Source of the DNA: Lactifluus volemus
Lineage: Eukaryota > Basidiomycota > Agaricomycetes > Russulales > Russulaceae
Length of the DNA: 64,000 bases
Reading direction: 5' to 3'
Assembly (NCBI GenBank): GCA_022376515.1
Contig: WTXI01000006.1
Span: forward strand, 1,488,001-1,552,000
This document shows, piece by piece, positions 47,950-60,270 of the stretch (its first letter is position 1; every line of letters begins with the position of its first letter). The notes under the pieces were generated by a model. That model was given only the letters and a program-made list of their open reading frames with translations, was not told the DNA's origin and did not search any database. A program made the position numbers and the translations under genes.

Positions 47950-49620
47950 ACCCCTTGTCCAGCCTTGGTAGGGTAGCAGAGAAGGAGGGAGTGGACGCTA
48001 TGGCAATGTGCAGTGGTGTGCACATGACAGTGAGCCAAGGGGAACAGCAGGAGGGCGGAGCTGGCAGGAGTGGATGTTGTGGCAAGGTGCAGTGGCATGC
48101 ACAGTAGGGAAGGGGCCAGAGGAGCAGGGTGATGAGGAGGCAGCAGAAATGAACACTTTTATGAGATGCAGTGGTGTGCATGCAAAAGAGAGGTGGGGGA
48201 GACAACAGCAGAGTAGACAAGGCAGAAATAGACACTGTGGAGAAGCACAGTAGTGCACATGTGGCAGGGAAGCGAGAGAGGCAATAGAATGATAGATGAG
48301 GTGGGGTTAGATGATATGGTGAGGTGCAGTGACACACATGCAGCAGGGAGTCAATAAGAGAAGCAAGGAGGAAGGCAGAGGCAGAAATGGATGCTGTGAT
48401 GAGGTGCAGTGGCATGTGGGCATGTCACGGTTCACAGGGACCGTGGCTCGGAGTGAGCTTCAGTAGTCAACTAAAGAACATGCAGGCAAGTTCCTGTGAA
48501 GGATAGACTTGACTGTGCGAACTCTCAGGTTCGTATCGCGTGAGGCGGGTAGTATGGGCCAGCGCACGCGATGGTCGGAGTTACCATTCCCAAAGAGGAT
48601 AGATGGTGGCAGATGGGCAAAGAACGATCTGTAAGTTCAACCGCAATGCAGGCATGAGTGTAATTGGAGTGCAAGGGATGCTTGCCTTCCAAGGACACTC
48701 GTGGGAGGTTGAACTAAGGTTTGTGCGAAATGAAGGGGGAGGAATTAGACAATCCTTCACCCTCGATTTCGTACAAGGTTCAGGGCGTCTGTGAGTTTGT
48801 TTACAAGGGCATAAACAAGCTAACAGATGTTCTGATTGTGGCGCGAGGGTACCTTAACCAAAGGTACGAAGAGGGGATGCACAAGAAAAGAGAGGGAGAT
48901 TGAGTGTCAAGCAACAACTGTGATTCTCGACAAAGCTGAAGCTGGGGCTTTAGCTCGTCCACAGGGCCCTATTTATGCGTACAGAGGGCCAGCCAACTAT
49001 CCTACAAAGGTCATAGTAAAGTAGCGAAGTCAAGACCATTGACTAAGGACCTGAGTCAGTTCTGATGACTTAAGAACTGACTCAGAGTGTCTGACTCAAG
49101 ATCTGAGTCAAGAACGCTGACTCAAGATTTGAGTCATGATCCCTGAGTCAAGTACACATCCAAAACAGTGACGCACAGCCCCTAGAAGTCAAACAGAGGG
49201 GGCTGGCCAAGGAAAGGGATCCTAGGTCATAACACAAGTTGAAAAACAGACAGGAAACAGTAAGAAATGGGCTGGACGGCCCGCATAACCGTAACAGGGC
49301 AGAATGTAGATGAGATGAACAACAGGAGGGTAGATGAGGTAACAATGGATGTTTTAGCAAAGTGCAGAAGTGCACATGCAGCAGGAAGACAATAATGGAA
49401 GCAAGGAGACAGGGAGAGGTGGAAACAGATGCTTTAATTAGGTGCAGTGACACACTTACCTCATAGGAGGCATGACCCTAACACTAACCTCCAGGTCAGG
49501 TCTGTGTACCCCTGCCTGTACCCCACAAAAACCCCAACCCCAGCCTTGGGGTAAAGGTTTGCTGGGGTAAGGGTAAGGGTATCAATAAATATACCCCAGG
49601 GTTACCCTTGTTGATCACTA
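47950..49620 (+). mobile_element. B-family element, truncated copy B2, split by solo LTR C3
   Basis: The internal array of B1 recurs at 47985-48417 and 49302-49450, then the right end TTACCCTTGTTGATCACTA at 49602-49620. The left TIR is missing. Solo LTR C3 is inserted at 48423-49296. Confidence 0.7.
48423..49296 (-). repeat. Solo LTR, family C, copy C3
   Basis: 874 bp, the same length as C1. TGTCACGG...CCGTAACA ends and perfect TSD GGGCA (48418-48422, 49297-49301). Inserted in B2. Confidence 0.88.
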
Positions 49621-49624
49621 GCAA

Positions 49625-51204
49625 AGGGTTAAGGTAGAATCTGGGGATCTCATCAGCCCCATCAGCTATATCAATAAAATCATTGATGGTGTTGCCTCTA
49701 TCATACCAGAGAAACAAGTTGACTTCCAGGTAATGCCTCTAATCAATCTCTGTAGTTTAGCGCTGCATTATATTTCAGAAGACAAAGTCAAGGCTCACTG
49801 TGGTGACTCATATGGGATTGTTGAATCAGTCAATGATGCTAACCAAAGACTAGTTTACATCCAATCTAACCTAATTCAAGAGATATGGTAATTACATTTC
49901 ACAGGGATAATTACTACTGACAATTAACAGGTTATAACTTTTGTGGATTTGGTCGAGTTCTATGATCCTCCCCTTCAGTGGTCACAACAACAGCTAGGAA
50001 CATGGGTCAAATTCCATGTGGATAGTGATGGTGAACAGGGGCGGTAGCGTGGGTTCATCAAGCAGGTGGATAGTGGTACTGCATACATAGTGGATAAACA
50101 TACTTTTTGTGAGGTAAGTACCAGTCTCATAAAGAAACATTGCTGATGTCCTTGCATAGTTTATGATTAATGAGCAGCAGCTTAAGGTTTGCACTATACA
50201 GGGTTCTTCTTTACCATGGAATGATCTAACTCATCCCTTTGTTAGTTAGCAAGTTGTGATCACATATGGTGTCTTCAAGTCAAGGATGTTGGCCCATCTG
50301 GGGTAATAGTGGAACCCCTGTTTTAACTGGAGCTGTGAAGGGCCCTTGAGTCACAGAGGACCAAGGGGACTGCAGTGGAGAGAATGAGACTATATTGACC
50401 AAAGACAATGATAACAACTAACCTGCAGTGGAGAGAATGAGACTGAAGTCCCCAAAACTCCGTCCACTGCAGTAAAGGCAAGCCTGACTAAGCATATACT
50501 AAATAAGGGAGGCAAACAGTCAAAGAAGCGTTGGGCTGACACTACAGTAGCCCAAATAACAACCCCAAGCCCTCCTGGTCGCCACAAGTTCACCACAGCA
50601 ACTTGTTTCATGGTGTAACTTCATAGTCATGTATGTGTTCATCTTTTTTTCTCTTTTTTGCATACAATCTCATAGGTGGATTGGTGAAGATAAGACTGGT
50701 GACAGAACCTGCAAGATCACCCTCCCCCCCTCATCCTATCACACCACTGTCTGGTGTACCTGTTGACTTTGAGAGGCTCATACCAGAACTGAAGGGCTCT
50801 CAGAGAGATAGGTCATGAAATATACTGATCTTATCACCATCTCAGTGATATGTCCCTTAGATCACTGGCTGTTTTTCCCTACAATACACACACTTCTCCA
50901 GACAAAAAAGATACCATTTACCATCAGTTGTGTGGACTCCAATAAGGACTTACTTGTGTATAAGAACAAGACAGCCAGGTCAGTACCTGATGTTCAGTGG
51001 GACTCGCCACTGGGAGAGGGAGAAGTTATCATCAGCATGGTTAGAGGTATGAACATTGTTCAGATGAGTATCAATCTCAACTGCCTCCTTCTATGGGAGC
51101 CAAAGACAGGTGGTGAAGTCACGGTCATAAGTAGAGACTGCCAGTTCTTTGGCTGTTCAGGTACTATAAATGGCAAGAAGGACGATGGTTGGTTCATTGT
51201 ATGA
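49625..51204 (+). pseudogene. KOW/Spt5-like domain gene remnant
   Basis: From about 49625 the plus strand reads RVKVESGDLISPISYINKII, then DGVASIIPEKQVDF up to a canonical donor; a 44-nt intron with TTTCAG; then DKVKAHCGDSYGIVESVNDA. Near 49940 FVDLVEFYDPPLQWSQQQLG and GTWVKFHVDSDGEQGR-stop occur, and at 51090-51204 GGEVTVISRDCQFFGCSGTI, then NGKKDDGWFIV. The V.V..GD/..G..G.I pattern is that of KOW motifs found in Spt5-type proteins. Stops and an inverted-repeat arm (50320-50570) break the gene. The KOW call is from motif shape only. Confidence 0.4.
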
Positions 51205-52044
51205 TTCACATCAGAAACACTTTCACTCAACATAGATCTCCCTAGCAAGCACCTCGCTATACTAGAACCCATTAAAGTACATTAGACAATTCGTGTTCTA
51301 TCTCATTGTAATAAACAGACATAATAATGTAGTGCACAGTGAGAACAGTTGCTGTAAGATGACCCAAAAAACTATGTGTGCATATGGTATGTCTTTTCAT
51401 TTGTTTATCTGAGGGAGAACTACAATTCAAGCTATATGAGATAAGTGGTATTTTGCTATGTGTATGAGCCAAAGCTGATAATAATATAAATATTTGCTAT
51501 CTACAACACTGGTACCATCCCAGGGTATCAGTCAATTATTGTCATCTAAAGAGATCTCAATTATGACGACTGGCTTCTCAATCATGGGTTTTGGTTCTGG
51601 AGAGAAGAAGGCTACAGTATTTCATGTCAATTTATTATTACTTCCTCTAGCACAGTTTCATTGTGCCATGGCAATTGTACTATGTTGCTTACCAGATCTA
51701 CTAGAAGATAGACAACAATGCATGTGTATCAAACTGGAAGATGTTAACAGTTTGCACAGTGAGCACTGTTTGATGATACATATAAACTTGGACATTGAAA
51801 TTTGTTATTTGGGCTCCTGTAGTGTCAGCCCAACGCTTCTTTGAGTATTTGCCTTCCTTATTTAGTATATGCTTAGTCAGGCTTGCCTTTACTGCAGTGG
51901 ACGGAGTTCTGGGGACTTTAGTCTCATTCTCTCCACTGCAGGTCAGTTGTTATCATTGTCTTTGGTCAATATAGTCTCATTCTCTCCACTGCAGTCCCCT
52001 TGGTCCTCTGTGACTCAAGGGCCCTTCACAGCTCCAGTTAAAAC
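50320..52044. mobile_element. Long-TIR element N (arms about 250 bp)
   Basis: The segment 50320-50572 recurs inverted at about 51795-52044, beginning GTTTTAACTGGAGC. Each arm holds two direct subrepeats CTGCAGTGGAGAGAATGAGA. The 1.2 kb between carries part of the KOW-like remnant. No TSD could be fixed, so these could also be two separate inverted insertions. Confidence 0.55.
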
Positions 52045-52049
52045 AAAAT

Positions 52050-53146
52050 TCCTGGGCAGTTGGGGTTGAACATTGTCAGAAATAATGCCTGGGAGCCCTT
52101 AACACCTAAAGGGGCCATCACTGCTTCAAGTTCCTGTTGGAACTGAAAATTTGTACTGAAAATATCTGGGATGGGACCTGGTAATTGTAAGTGTCTCTCA
52201 ACAGATTTTTATGTCAATTTGAACTCACGAGGTGCCCCATAGTCTAACAGCTCAGTGTTTGACCTTCAGATCACAGAGTGGGAACTAGGCCCAGCCTGAG
52301 AGGGTGGCAGTGTCTCAGCCTGAACCTGGGGCAGCTGAGAGCTGGCTATAGTTGGCATCAGTTTCACTTTAGGTGTAGCTGCATAAGTGTGGTTAGAGTA
52401 TTCATTGCAAGTATAACCATTACTGACCACTCTTTCTCATAAGTATTTCAAATAGGCTGGGCTGTTTCTCATACAGATCCAAGAACCCCATTAGTTGGCT
52501 TGCAGTTAAGCAAAGTCCTAACAAGATCATCTGGTGAGGTACTTAATAGATAGTGATGGTACTTACCATCTCAAAGAGAATAGACATGTTGTGGCATGTC
52601 AGGATTTGCTGTGATGAACTTCTCTAGATCAACTGTTGGGAAAGCCTGTAAGTGATCTACTCATATAGCTTGTACAATCACTCACTCCAGTATGAGCACT
52701 TCATGATAACACACATGATGATAGGGTGTCCATAGTTGGGGCTTCAAGAAGACTGTGGCACATGAAACAGGGCAGCATGGTCCATACCATTCATAAGTTC
52801 ACAGAAACACATGAGCATCTCCCAGCACCACTTCTTGTAGTAATCTTCAAGTTCAGACACAGTAACATGCTCACCACTGGGTGTCTCAGGGCATATATAT
52901 ATTTATAATAGACAACTCAGTGCCTCTTATCTAGGGAAAGCTAGAGCATTGACACATTAAGCATTTCTATGTACATACCAATAAAAATAAGAATTTTATG
53001 TAGCAAGTTGCATAACCCCAGTGGCAAGAGCACATTTTGGAGAATATGCAAGCATATACAGGGTCAAGTACTTATTGTGTGACTGCAGTAACTAATGAGG
53101 ATGATAAAGTCTTTGCATATGCCCTACCTACTGATCATTATCATAT
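52050..53146. other. CpG-poor sequence, nothing recognised
   Basis: No supported gene, terminal repeat or RNA is visible. A few short frames (52726-52908) lack coding character. Confidence 0.3.
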
Positions 53147-53148
53147 AC

Positions 53149-53310
53149 ATCAGGAAAACCCATCTGGCCTTAAAGTGTATTAGATGCTCCTTAAAGATTA
53201 CTTAAGTGTCTTATGTCAAGTGGTAAGTAAATTACCACTGTCAATAAGACACTTAAGTAATCTTTAAGGAGCATCTAATACACTTTAAGGCCAGATGGGT
53301 TTTCCTGATA
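53149..53310. mobile_element. Foldback MITE, family J, copy J2
   Basis: This 162-bp near-perfect palindrome (arms about 70 bp) has CATCAGGAAAACCC ends and TA flanks (53147-53148, 53311-53312). Its outer arms are nearly identical to J1, while the central loop differs. Confidence 0.85.
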
Positions 53311-53396
53311 TATTGGGCTCTGTGTGTGATCAAACCTACCTGGCAACTTGGTTACCAGAAATGAGAAGAGATCCTACAGTACAGGCACATAGTCTA

Positions 53397-54115
53397 CAGT
53401 AGACTTTTTAATAATGCATGGCCTCATAATGCATAACCCTCATACTGCATGACATTACATGGGATCCCAACTTGGGACATAGGGAAAATGCTCAAATTTT
53501 GCATATTGCATATTGCATTGCCCCTAGGGAGTATTTATGCATTACGAAAATCTCGATAGGCATGAGTGAGTATGGACAACAAGGCCAAACAAGGGAAAAC
53601 AATAGTGAACAATGGCAATGTCAATCCATGTCGCGTTGTGTTGTGTCTGTTGCTCTTGTGGATGGCCCACATGGCCTGACTCTCTCTGAAGCTACGAAAT
53701 AGTACACACCTGTTCTGCCTGCACAATACCATCGCTTCCCATCATACCTATCCCTCCAGAACGATCTGAGCTCAGGAGAAAGCCCCACCAGAAGCCTGGT
53801 CCATTACGGACGACAAGGAGCCATCCACATTTGCCAGCAACTTGAGGACTGTCTTGAGGCAGGTGGGGAACACATCCTTGAGTTGTTGCACAACCTTCGT
53901 CGCTTCCAGGCCCAGCTGAGAAGGGAGGAGTTGCAGAATGTGAAGCAGACAACGTTGGAAGACTTGTGGGGTAACTCGGGCAAGTGAGCTGAACAGTAAC
54001 ATCACACATATGTCACGGATGTCACATTATGTCACAACTTTCCTTAATGCATATACCTCATAATGCATAGGGTTAGGGGGGCTCCCGAGCTTATGCATTA
54101 TGAAAAAGTGTACTG
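53397..54115. mobile_element. TIR element O (TA flanks)
   Basis: This 719-bp element has imperfect inverted ends CAGTAGACTTTTTAATAATG / CAGTACACTTTTTCATAATG, TA on both sides, and repeated ATAATGCATA motifs inside the ends. A minus-strand frame (53772-54005, ARVTPQVFQRCLLHILQLLP) looks coding-like and might be captured sequence. Confidence 0.65.
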
Positions 54116-54117
54116 TA

Positions 54118-55150
54118 TGTATCACAAGGTGCCTCTAACAATGATCTTTAAGTTCTCAGATATGGATTATGGTGTGATCTCATTCAAATATAATTACATC
54201 TATCAGCACAAGACAATGTGAATCAACTATATGACATATGACCTCTGCCACTTATAGGACTTGATTAATATCCAGACCTACAGTGATGTTATGGTCATTG
54301 CACATGAAGATCAAGATATAATTTGCATCTATATTGGTATGTGTGTGTCATTGGCATCTTCACTGCTGATATCTGTTACCATGATCTGGAATCTAGAAAT
54401 GTCAACACCTAGCACATGGACCTTCTCTGGGTTAGGTGGTTTAGGCAAGATTCTACTTATTGCTTAGGGATTAATGCCCACCACCTATCTTGAATTGGGT
54501 TTGTCCCAAATAATAATAACTTTGCCTTTAGATTTCTCTTCCCTAAGATAGTTTTATGAGCAGTTCATCTAATCCCAGGCTTTGCACATGAAAAGACTCA
54601 AGATCTACTTTCACATGAGTTCATTGCATGACAACCAAGTGAGAACAACTTGGATTGGAGATATTACTATGTTAATATGTGAGTTGTGTCTATCTCATTC
54701 TTTCTCATTTCTTACACTAATATATGGCCAGCTTTGTTGATCATGACATGTTTATGCAGTACTCTGGTAAGGATATTGGTCATAAATCCACATGCTGTGC
54801 TCTTAGAGATGCCTAATGTGGTAATCTATATGAGATCAATAAAGTGGTATGAATTGATGAAGATGACACATTAATGGTCACTGACTTGGAGAAGAACAGT
54901 TACTCTTCAGATGCTAAGAGTGAAAGTAGTGAACATGTAGATCTTGATGAGAATCTGATGCTATACTGAGGGCAATGACTTTCTAATACTTTAATTATAC
55001 ACTTTTACTCCCATTATGAGCATGTGAAAGTAAGATAACATGTGCATAAAAAGCTTTAAGATCTCTGATAAGATTATCACAGCAATGATCTGTTTATTAC
55101 ATCAAGAGATTGTTATCCCAACTTATGGATAACAATATGACAATGGGGAC
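54118..55150. other. Upstream flank of the Gypsy remnant
   Basis: Plus-strand codon-like patches occur (54259-54330, INIQTYSDVMVIAHEDQD), but no domain is recognised. Gag of the following Gypsy element was expected here but could not be identified. Confidence 0.3.
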
Positions 55151-58100
55151 TCAGTACCCAGAAACTTTCTTGACCTTGCTATGTGTACAATGTGGATGGG
55201 ACCCAGAACCAAGCTAGGATGCTCACAGAGTACTGTGTCCTCCAGTGCACCATAGGGGACAAAGACACTCTCCAGTGGTTCTACATCACCAATCTTGGTA
55301 AAGATTGTCTGCTCTTAGGACATCTCTAGCTCTCAGAGTTCAATCCCCGCATTGATTGAGCTAAAGAAGAGATACAAGAAGGGGGAGTGCAGATTGAAAC
55401 CAAGTGGAGGAAATTCCAGTGTCCCTGCCAAGTACACAAGAAAAGAGAGGAGGAACCAGCACATATTAATCACACCAATGTGGCTCAAGAGTGGGCCATA
55501 AAAGCACATAAAAAACAAGTAACCAGTGGTTTAAAGCAGGAGGAGTTGCCACCTCAGTACCAAGATTATACAGACATCTTTGATGAGGAGAAATCTCACC
55601 ACTTCTCACCTTTATGTCTAGAAAACCATGCCATTGTCTTAAAAGAGGATGCCCCAGCTACCATTGGTTGTAAGGTCTATGCCCTTTCGAAGGAAGAGAG
55701 AGAGGCGACCTAGAAGTTCATAAAAGAAAATGAGAGGTGGAGATTCATTGAAAAGTTTAACTCTCCATGGTCAACTCCCTGGTTCTTCATAAAGAAAAAG
55801 GATGGGGGTCTCCAACCCATTTAAGACTACAGTGAGGTGAACAGTTGGACAGTTCGAGATGTGTATCCTATCCCTTACATTGAACAAATTCTGAAGACAC
55901 TGCATGAACACACTCTCTTCACAGCACTAAACATTCTTTGGAGCTATCATAATATTCAGATCCACCCTGAAGATTGTTGGAATTTAGCTACATTCAAGAC
56001 TCCCTTTGGTTTATATTAGCCAAAGGTGATGCTCTTTGGCCTTTAGAACTCTCCAGCCACCTTCCAGCATTGCATGAATTGGGTCTTTGTCAAGATCATG
56101 AACTGCTATCCAGGGAAGGTCTTTGTGTATATGGACAATGTCTTGGTTACCACTGGAGAAGATGTGGAGGAGCATCAAAGGATAGTTTGAGAAATCCTAG
56201 AGATGTTCCACCAGGAATCCTTCTTCCTCAAATTGTCGAAGTGCAAGTTTGAACAGACCAGCATTGACTACCTCAGCATTCATGTGGAACAAGGAACCAT
56301 CTGCATTGATCTCACAAAGTGAAAGGGACTGTCTCAGTGGCCTTAAACCTTGTCTTTAGTAAAAGAAGTTTGGAGCACACTTGGTGTTTTGGGATACCAA
56401 AGGCCATTCATTCCCCACTTTGCACACCTTGCAGCACTGCTTACTGCCTTACTGAAGAAGGGACAACCATTTAAATGGACAGATGAGTGTACTAAAGCCT
56501 TGGGTGTGCTCCTCTGAATCATAGAGACTGACCCTGTCCTCCAAAGACATGACTATGATCATCCTTTTAAGATGGAGGTGGACATGTCACAGTATGCCAC
56601 TGGGGCCATCCTCTACCAGTGAAATGACAAACAGAGACTCTGCCCAGTGGGCTACCACTCTCAGACATTAAATGAGGCTGAGAAAGGGTATGATGTCCAC
56701 AATAGAGAGCTTTTGGCAGTAATTTGGGGTCTGCGATGATAGAGGCACTTGTTCCTCTCCTCTCCCTTGGCTACCATTGTCCACACCAATCACAATAACC
56801 TCCAATATTACTGGCAACCCCAGAGAATCAACAGATGTGTGGCAAGGTACCTCAGTGACCTTGCAGACTACAACTACAAGTTAGTGCACTGCCCAGGCGA
56901 ACTGAATAAGGCCAATGCATTGTCTAGATTACCAGGGACAGATAAGGGAAAGCATGACAATGAGAATACACTTGTCCTTTCAGACAAGCTCTTTGTGTGA
57001 GCAGCAGAAGTTAGTAACCTCAAGCAACAGGTCTGGGACTGACAAGCATGCACACTGGACTACTTTACAGAGTTGCATTGATCATACCCACTTGATTCAG
57101 TAAACCACCATTGGGTGTACCAAGGAAGGCCAGTAGTTGTGGATCAGGAAGATCTGAAGTAACAGATCTTGCATGAATACCATGATCACACCTTGGTGGG
57201 GCACCCAGGCATCACCACAACACTTCAGAAGGTGTCAGAAGATTACTGGTGGCCAACAATGTGGCAATTTGTTCAGAACTACATCAAAGGGTGTGCAACT
57301 TGCCAAATGATGAAGCCTAACACTGTGAAACCCAAACCACCACTAATGTCAATCATTGTTGAGCCAAAGGTGACCCTTTTCCAGACAATTTCACTTGACC
57401 TTATCACCAGCCTCCCAGTCTCAAAAGGATACAATTCAATCCTCACGATAGTGGACCATGATTGCTCAAAGGCAGCCTTCTTCTTACCCTGTTAAAAGAC
57501 AATTAACACAGAAGAAGTGGCCCAGCTCTATGTGTAACACATTTTCCCTCTCTTTGGCTGTCCCCACCATGTTATTTTAGACAGAGATCCCTGTTTCACT
57601 ATGCATTTCACCTGCCAAATGTGCACCCTGTTGGGAATCACACAGAACATTAGCGCTGCTTATCATTCACAGACTGATGGGCAATCAGAACACACTAATC
57701 AGGGTGGAACAATACTTGTGGATCTATGGAAGCAGCCAACAAGACAACTGGGCAAACCTTGCCCAGTTTGTTCACAATTCCTGGCCAAATGCAAGCACAA
57801 GGAAAACTCTTGTGAGATGCAAACCCAATCATTCACCTCTCTGGAAAAGCCACAAATATCCCAGTGCTGCATCAAAGGCAAATGTGGCTTAAAGAGACAA
57901 GGGGACACACCCAAGGAGCTATCAGAAAGTCGCAGAAATTGTGGCTCAAATGACACCAGAGAAAGAAGGGCCAGAGGCACTTTCATCTATTCAAGAAGGA
58001 ACAGTAAGTATTGTTAGAAGGAATGAACCTAAAAATGATATACCTATTCACAAAGTTAGGACTGAAAAGTGGTGCATTCATGATGTCTTCCATGTATCCT

Positions 58101-58336
58101 TGTTGACACCTTACAAGAAGATGGAGGAATATGGGCACAACTTCATGGAACCACTACCTGATCTGATAGAAGGCAAACCAGAATATGAAGTGGAGCAAGT
58201 GATTGATGCGCACAAGAGGGGGAAGGCTGAAAAGCTTCAATATCTCCTTTATTGGAAGGGATATTCACCTGCTCATGATAGTTGGGAATCTGCTAAGACT
58301 GTGAAGGCACCAGAACTCATAAAGGAGTTCTATTGA
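55150..58336 (+). pseudogene. Ty3/Gypsy chromovirus polyprotein, degenerate
   Basis: Order on the plus strand: protease-like tail (LQWFYITNLGKDCLLLGH at about 55268), RT (TPWFFIKKKDGGLQP; FKTPFGLY; the catalytic box is YMDNVLV, so the second Asp is Asn), RNase H (MEVDMSQYATGAILYQ, NNLQYYWQPQRINRCVARYL), integrase zinc domain (HDHTLVGHPGITTTLQ, GCATCQMMK), catalytic steps (DLITSLPVSKGYNSIL, LDRDPCF, DGQSEHTNQ) and a C-terminal chromodomain (YEVEQVIDAHKRG, LQYLLYWKGYSPAHDSW). More than ten stops and frame changes; not functional. The LTRs were not identified. Confidence 0.85.
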
Positions 58337-58904
58337 TACAACCCCAATACAGAAGGAGGGAGAAGGATAAAAGCAAAGAGGAAAAGACAAATCTGCACTA
58401 TCACCACTGTTTCTCCCATCATCAGGAAAACCTGAAATCTGCTTAAGGGGTGATTAACATTGCTTAACGTGCTTAATCTGGATTTTAAGCACATTAAGAG
58501 CAAGTTAAGCAACATGGGATTAAGTGAGATTAAGCACAAGTAATACCACCTTGTTGCTGACTTAAGCACTTTCTGCTTAATTTGCACTTGATCAAGCAGA
58601 TTTTGCTTAATTAAACAAAACAGAATCTGCTTAATCAAGCTAATCAAGCACAGCCTAAGCAAGATTTAAGCAAGACCTAACTAATGAAGCATCTTTCACA
58701 TATCTAGAGGGTTTTCATATATTTAATCACACAAGAATGAGAACTAAATCATGTATATTTCAAACAAACTACTACATCAATAACTATCTATGTACTAATC
58801 CAGTTCCACAACCTTGGTGAAACAGCCCTGGCAGGGTAGGGCTGCAGGGCCACAGGGACAAGGTGGCAGTGGCGGTGGTGGAGGCATGGGAGTCGGCGCG
58901 GGAA

Positions 58905-59130
58905 GCGCAGGAGGTATGGGGATGGCGGAGGAAACGAAAGTCCACAGGGACATCGTCGTTCCTCCCACCGCGATTCTTACTATGGTAGTCGCGACCACGA
59001 TCGGGACTATCGTGACCGTGGCCACGGTGTTTCTGGCTTTGACAGGGATCATGACCGTGATCCCTATGGTCGTGATAGCCGAGCGAGCAGGGGAGGCGGA
59101 GGCGCAAGAGGAGGCGGCGGAGGTGGAGGC
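58905..59130 (+). other. Captured host-like exon, Arg/Asp/Gly-rich (RNA-binding protein type)
   Basis: One plus-strand frame reads without stop YGDGGGNESPQGHRRSS, HRDSYYGSRDHDRDYRDRGH, GVSGFDRDHDRDPYGRDSRA, then SRGGGGARGGGGGGGK before an A12 run. This RD/RGG-rich composition is typical of tails of RRM or SR-like RNA-binding proteins. Its high CpG content differs sharply from the surrounding repeat. Purine-rich relatives at 38.1 kb lack the clear RD frame. Capture of a host exon by element H is inference. Confidence 0.45.
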
Positions 59131-59352
59131 AAAAAAAAAAAAGGAACGATCAGGACGCGTTGGGGAGAGGGAGGCAGTGTAGAACATACCGGGGAGGAGA
59201 CGCATAAGGCGCGGCACAGGCAGCGTGCATCGTGGGCCCCCAGCAGTCCAGTGGGTCCAGGAGGGCATGATGCAGAGAGTCAAAAACGGTAGAGGCAGCG
59301 CAGGTGCAGGAGGCAGAGGTAGAACGCGACGGAGGCAGAGGGGGACGCAACA

Positions 59353-59418
59353 GAGACAGAGGCAGAGGCAGAGGCAGAGGCAGAGGCAGAGGCAGAGGCA
59401 GAGGCAGAGGCAGAGGAG
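59353..59418 (+). repeat. Hexanucleotide tandem repeat (GAGGCA)n
   Basis: About eleven nearly perfect copies of the 6-bp unit GAGGCA lie in the purine-rich part of element H. Confidence 0.9.
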
Positions 59419-60042
59419 GGAGGAGGTGAAGGAACGCGTTGAGGCAGGGGAAGTCAAAAGAAAAAAAAAAAAGGGAGGGGGTGCAATGCGGTGGCAAGGA
59501 GAAGGCGGAGACGCTGAGACGTGTGGCGGAGCAAGACGCCGAGCGGTGGTCATGACAGAGGCAACGACACGAAGACGGCGATAGGGGGGGAGGCAGGGAG
59601 GGAGGCAGACAACAAGAGACATGAAAACGACGAGGCAACGAAAATCAACATCGTGCAAACAAGGGTAAACAACAGACGGCACGGGAACGACTTAGCAAAA
59701 TTTCATGACTTGGCATATTTTTCAGACTTTAGTTAAGTTACATAATCATTTGTATTTGCTTAGCTCAATTAAAAGCCTCTTAAAATTCTCTTAGTCTGCT
59801 TAAACTACTTGTTTACTTAGCATGATTAAAGTTTGCTTAATTTTCATTATTGGTCATAATAAGATTTACTTAGTTGTGCTTAGTGTGGATTAATGTGATT
59901 AACGTGCTTAATGTGCTTAAGCAAAAAAAAAAGAATATTTTTATTAAGCAGAAGACAGTAATTAAGACCATTAAACAAAGTAAGCAGTGATAAGCACCAT
60001 TAATTACTGTAAGAAAATATCAGGTTTTCCTGATGATGAGTA

Positions 60043-60270
60043 ATGCCTTACAACTTATGTTCACGCACCCCAAACTCCTCAGAGGACTACCTCACACTCC
60101 TCAACTCATCATTCAACACCCTTGCTGTCTGTGAGGGGGATGAGTGGCACTTCTCAACCATGACCCTTACCAAGGACACCCCTGAGGCCAGTAGTACTAT
60201 CTGTGCTGCCTCCATACAGAAGGAGGGAGATGTTCAACAGCTCAGCCAGTCACAGACTCAGTCTAACTAA
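60043..60270 (+). other. Short ORF of unknown nature after element H
   Basis: This is a 75-codon frame, MPYNLCSRTPNSSEDYLTLL..., with non-repetitive composition. It may be the tail of the Gypsy region or a gene relic. No family is recognised and there is no conserved start context. Confidence 0.25.

Larger units (their letters stand above)
58420..60035. mobile_element. TIR element H carrying a G-type repeat
   Basis: This 1616-bp element has inverted ends CATCAGGAAAACCTGA, the same tip as J MITEs, flanked by AT on both sides. Subterminal regions are packed with GCTTAA/TTAAGC words. The middle (58.8-59.7 kb) is CpG- and GC-rich, unlike its ends, and holds the host-like exon and hexamer repeat listed separately. 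It sits just after the Gypsy chromodomain. Confidence 0.65.
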
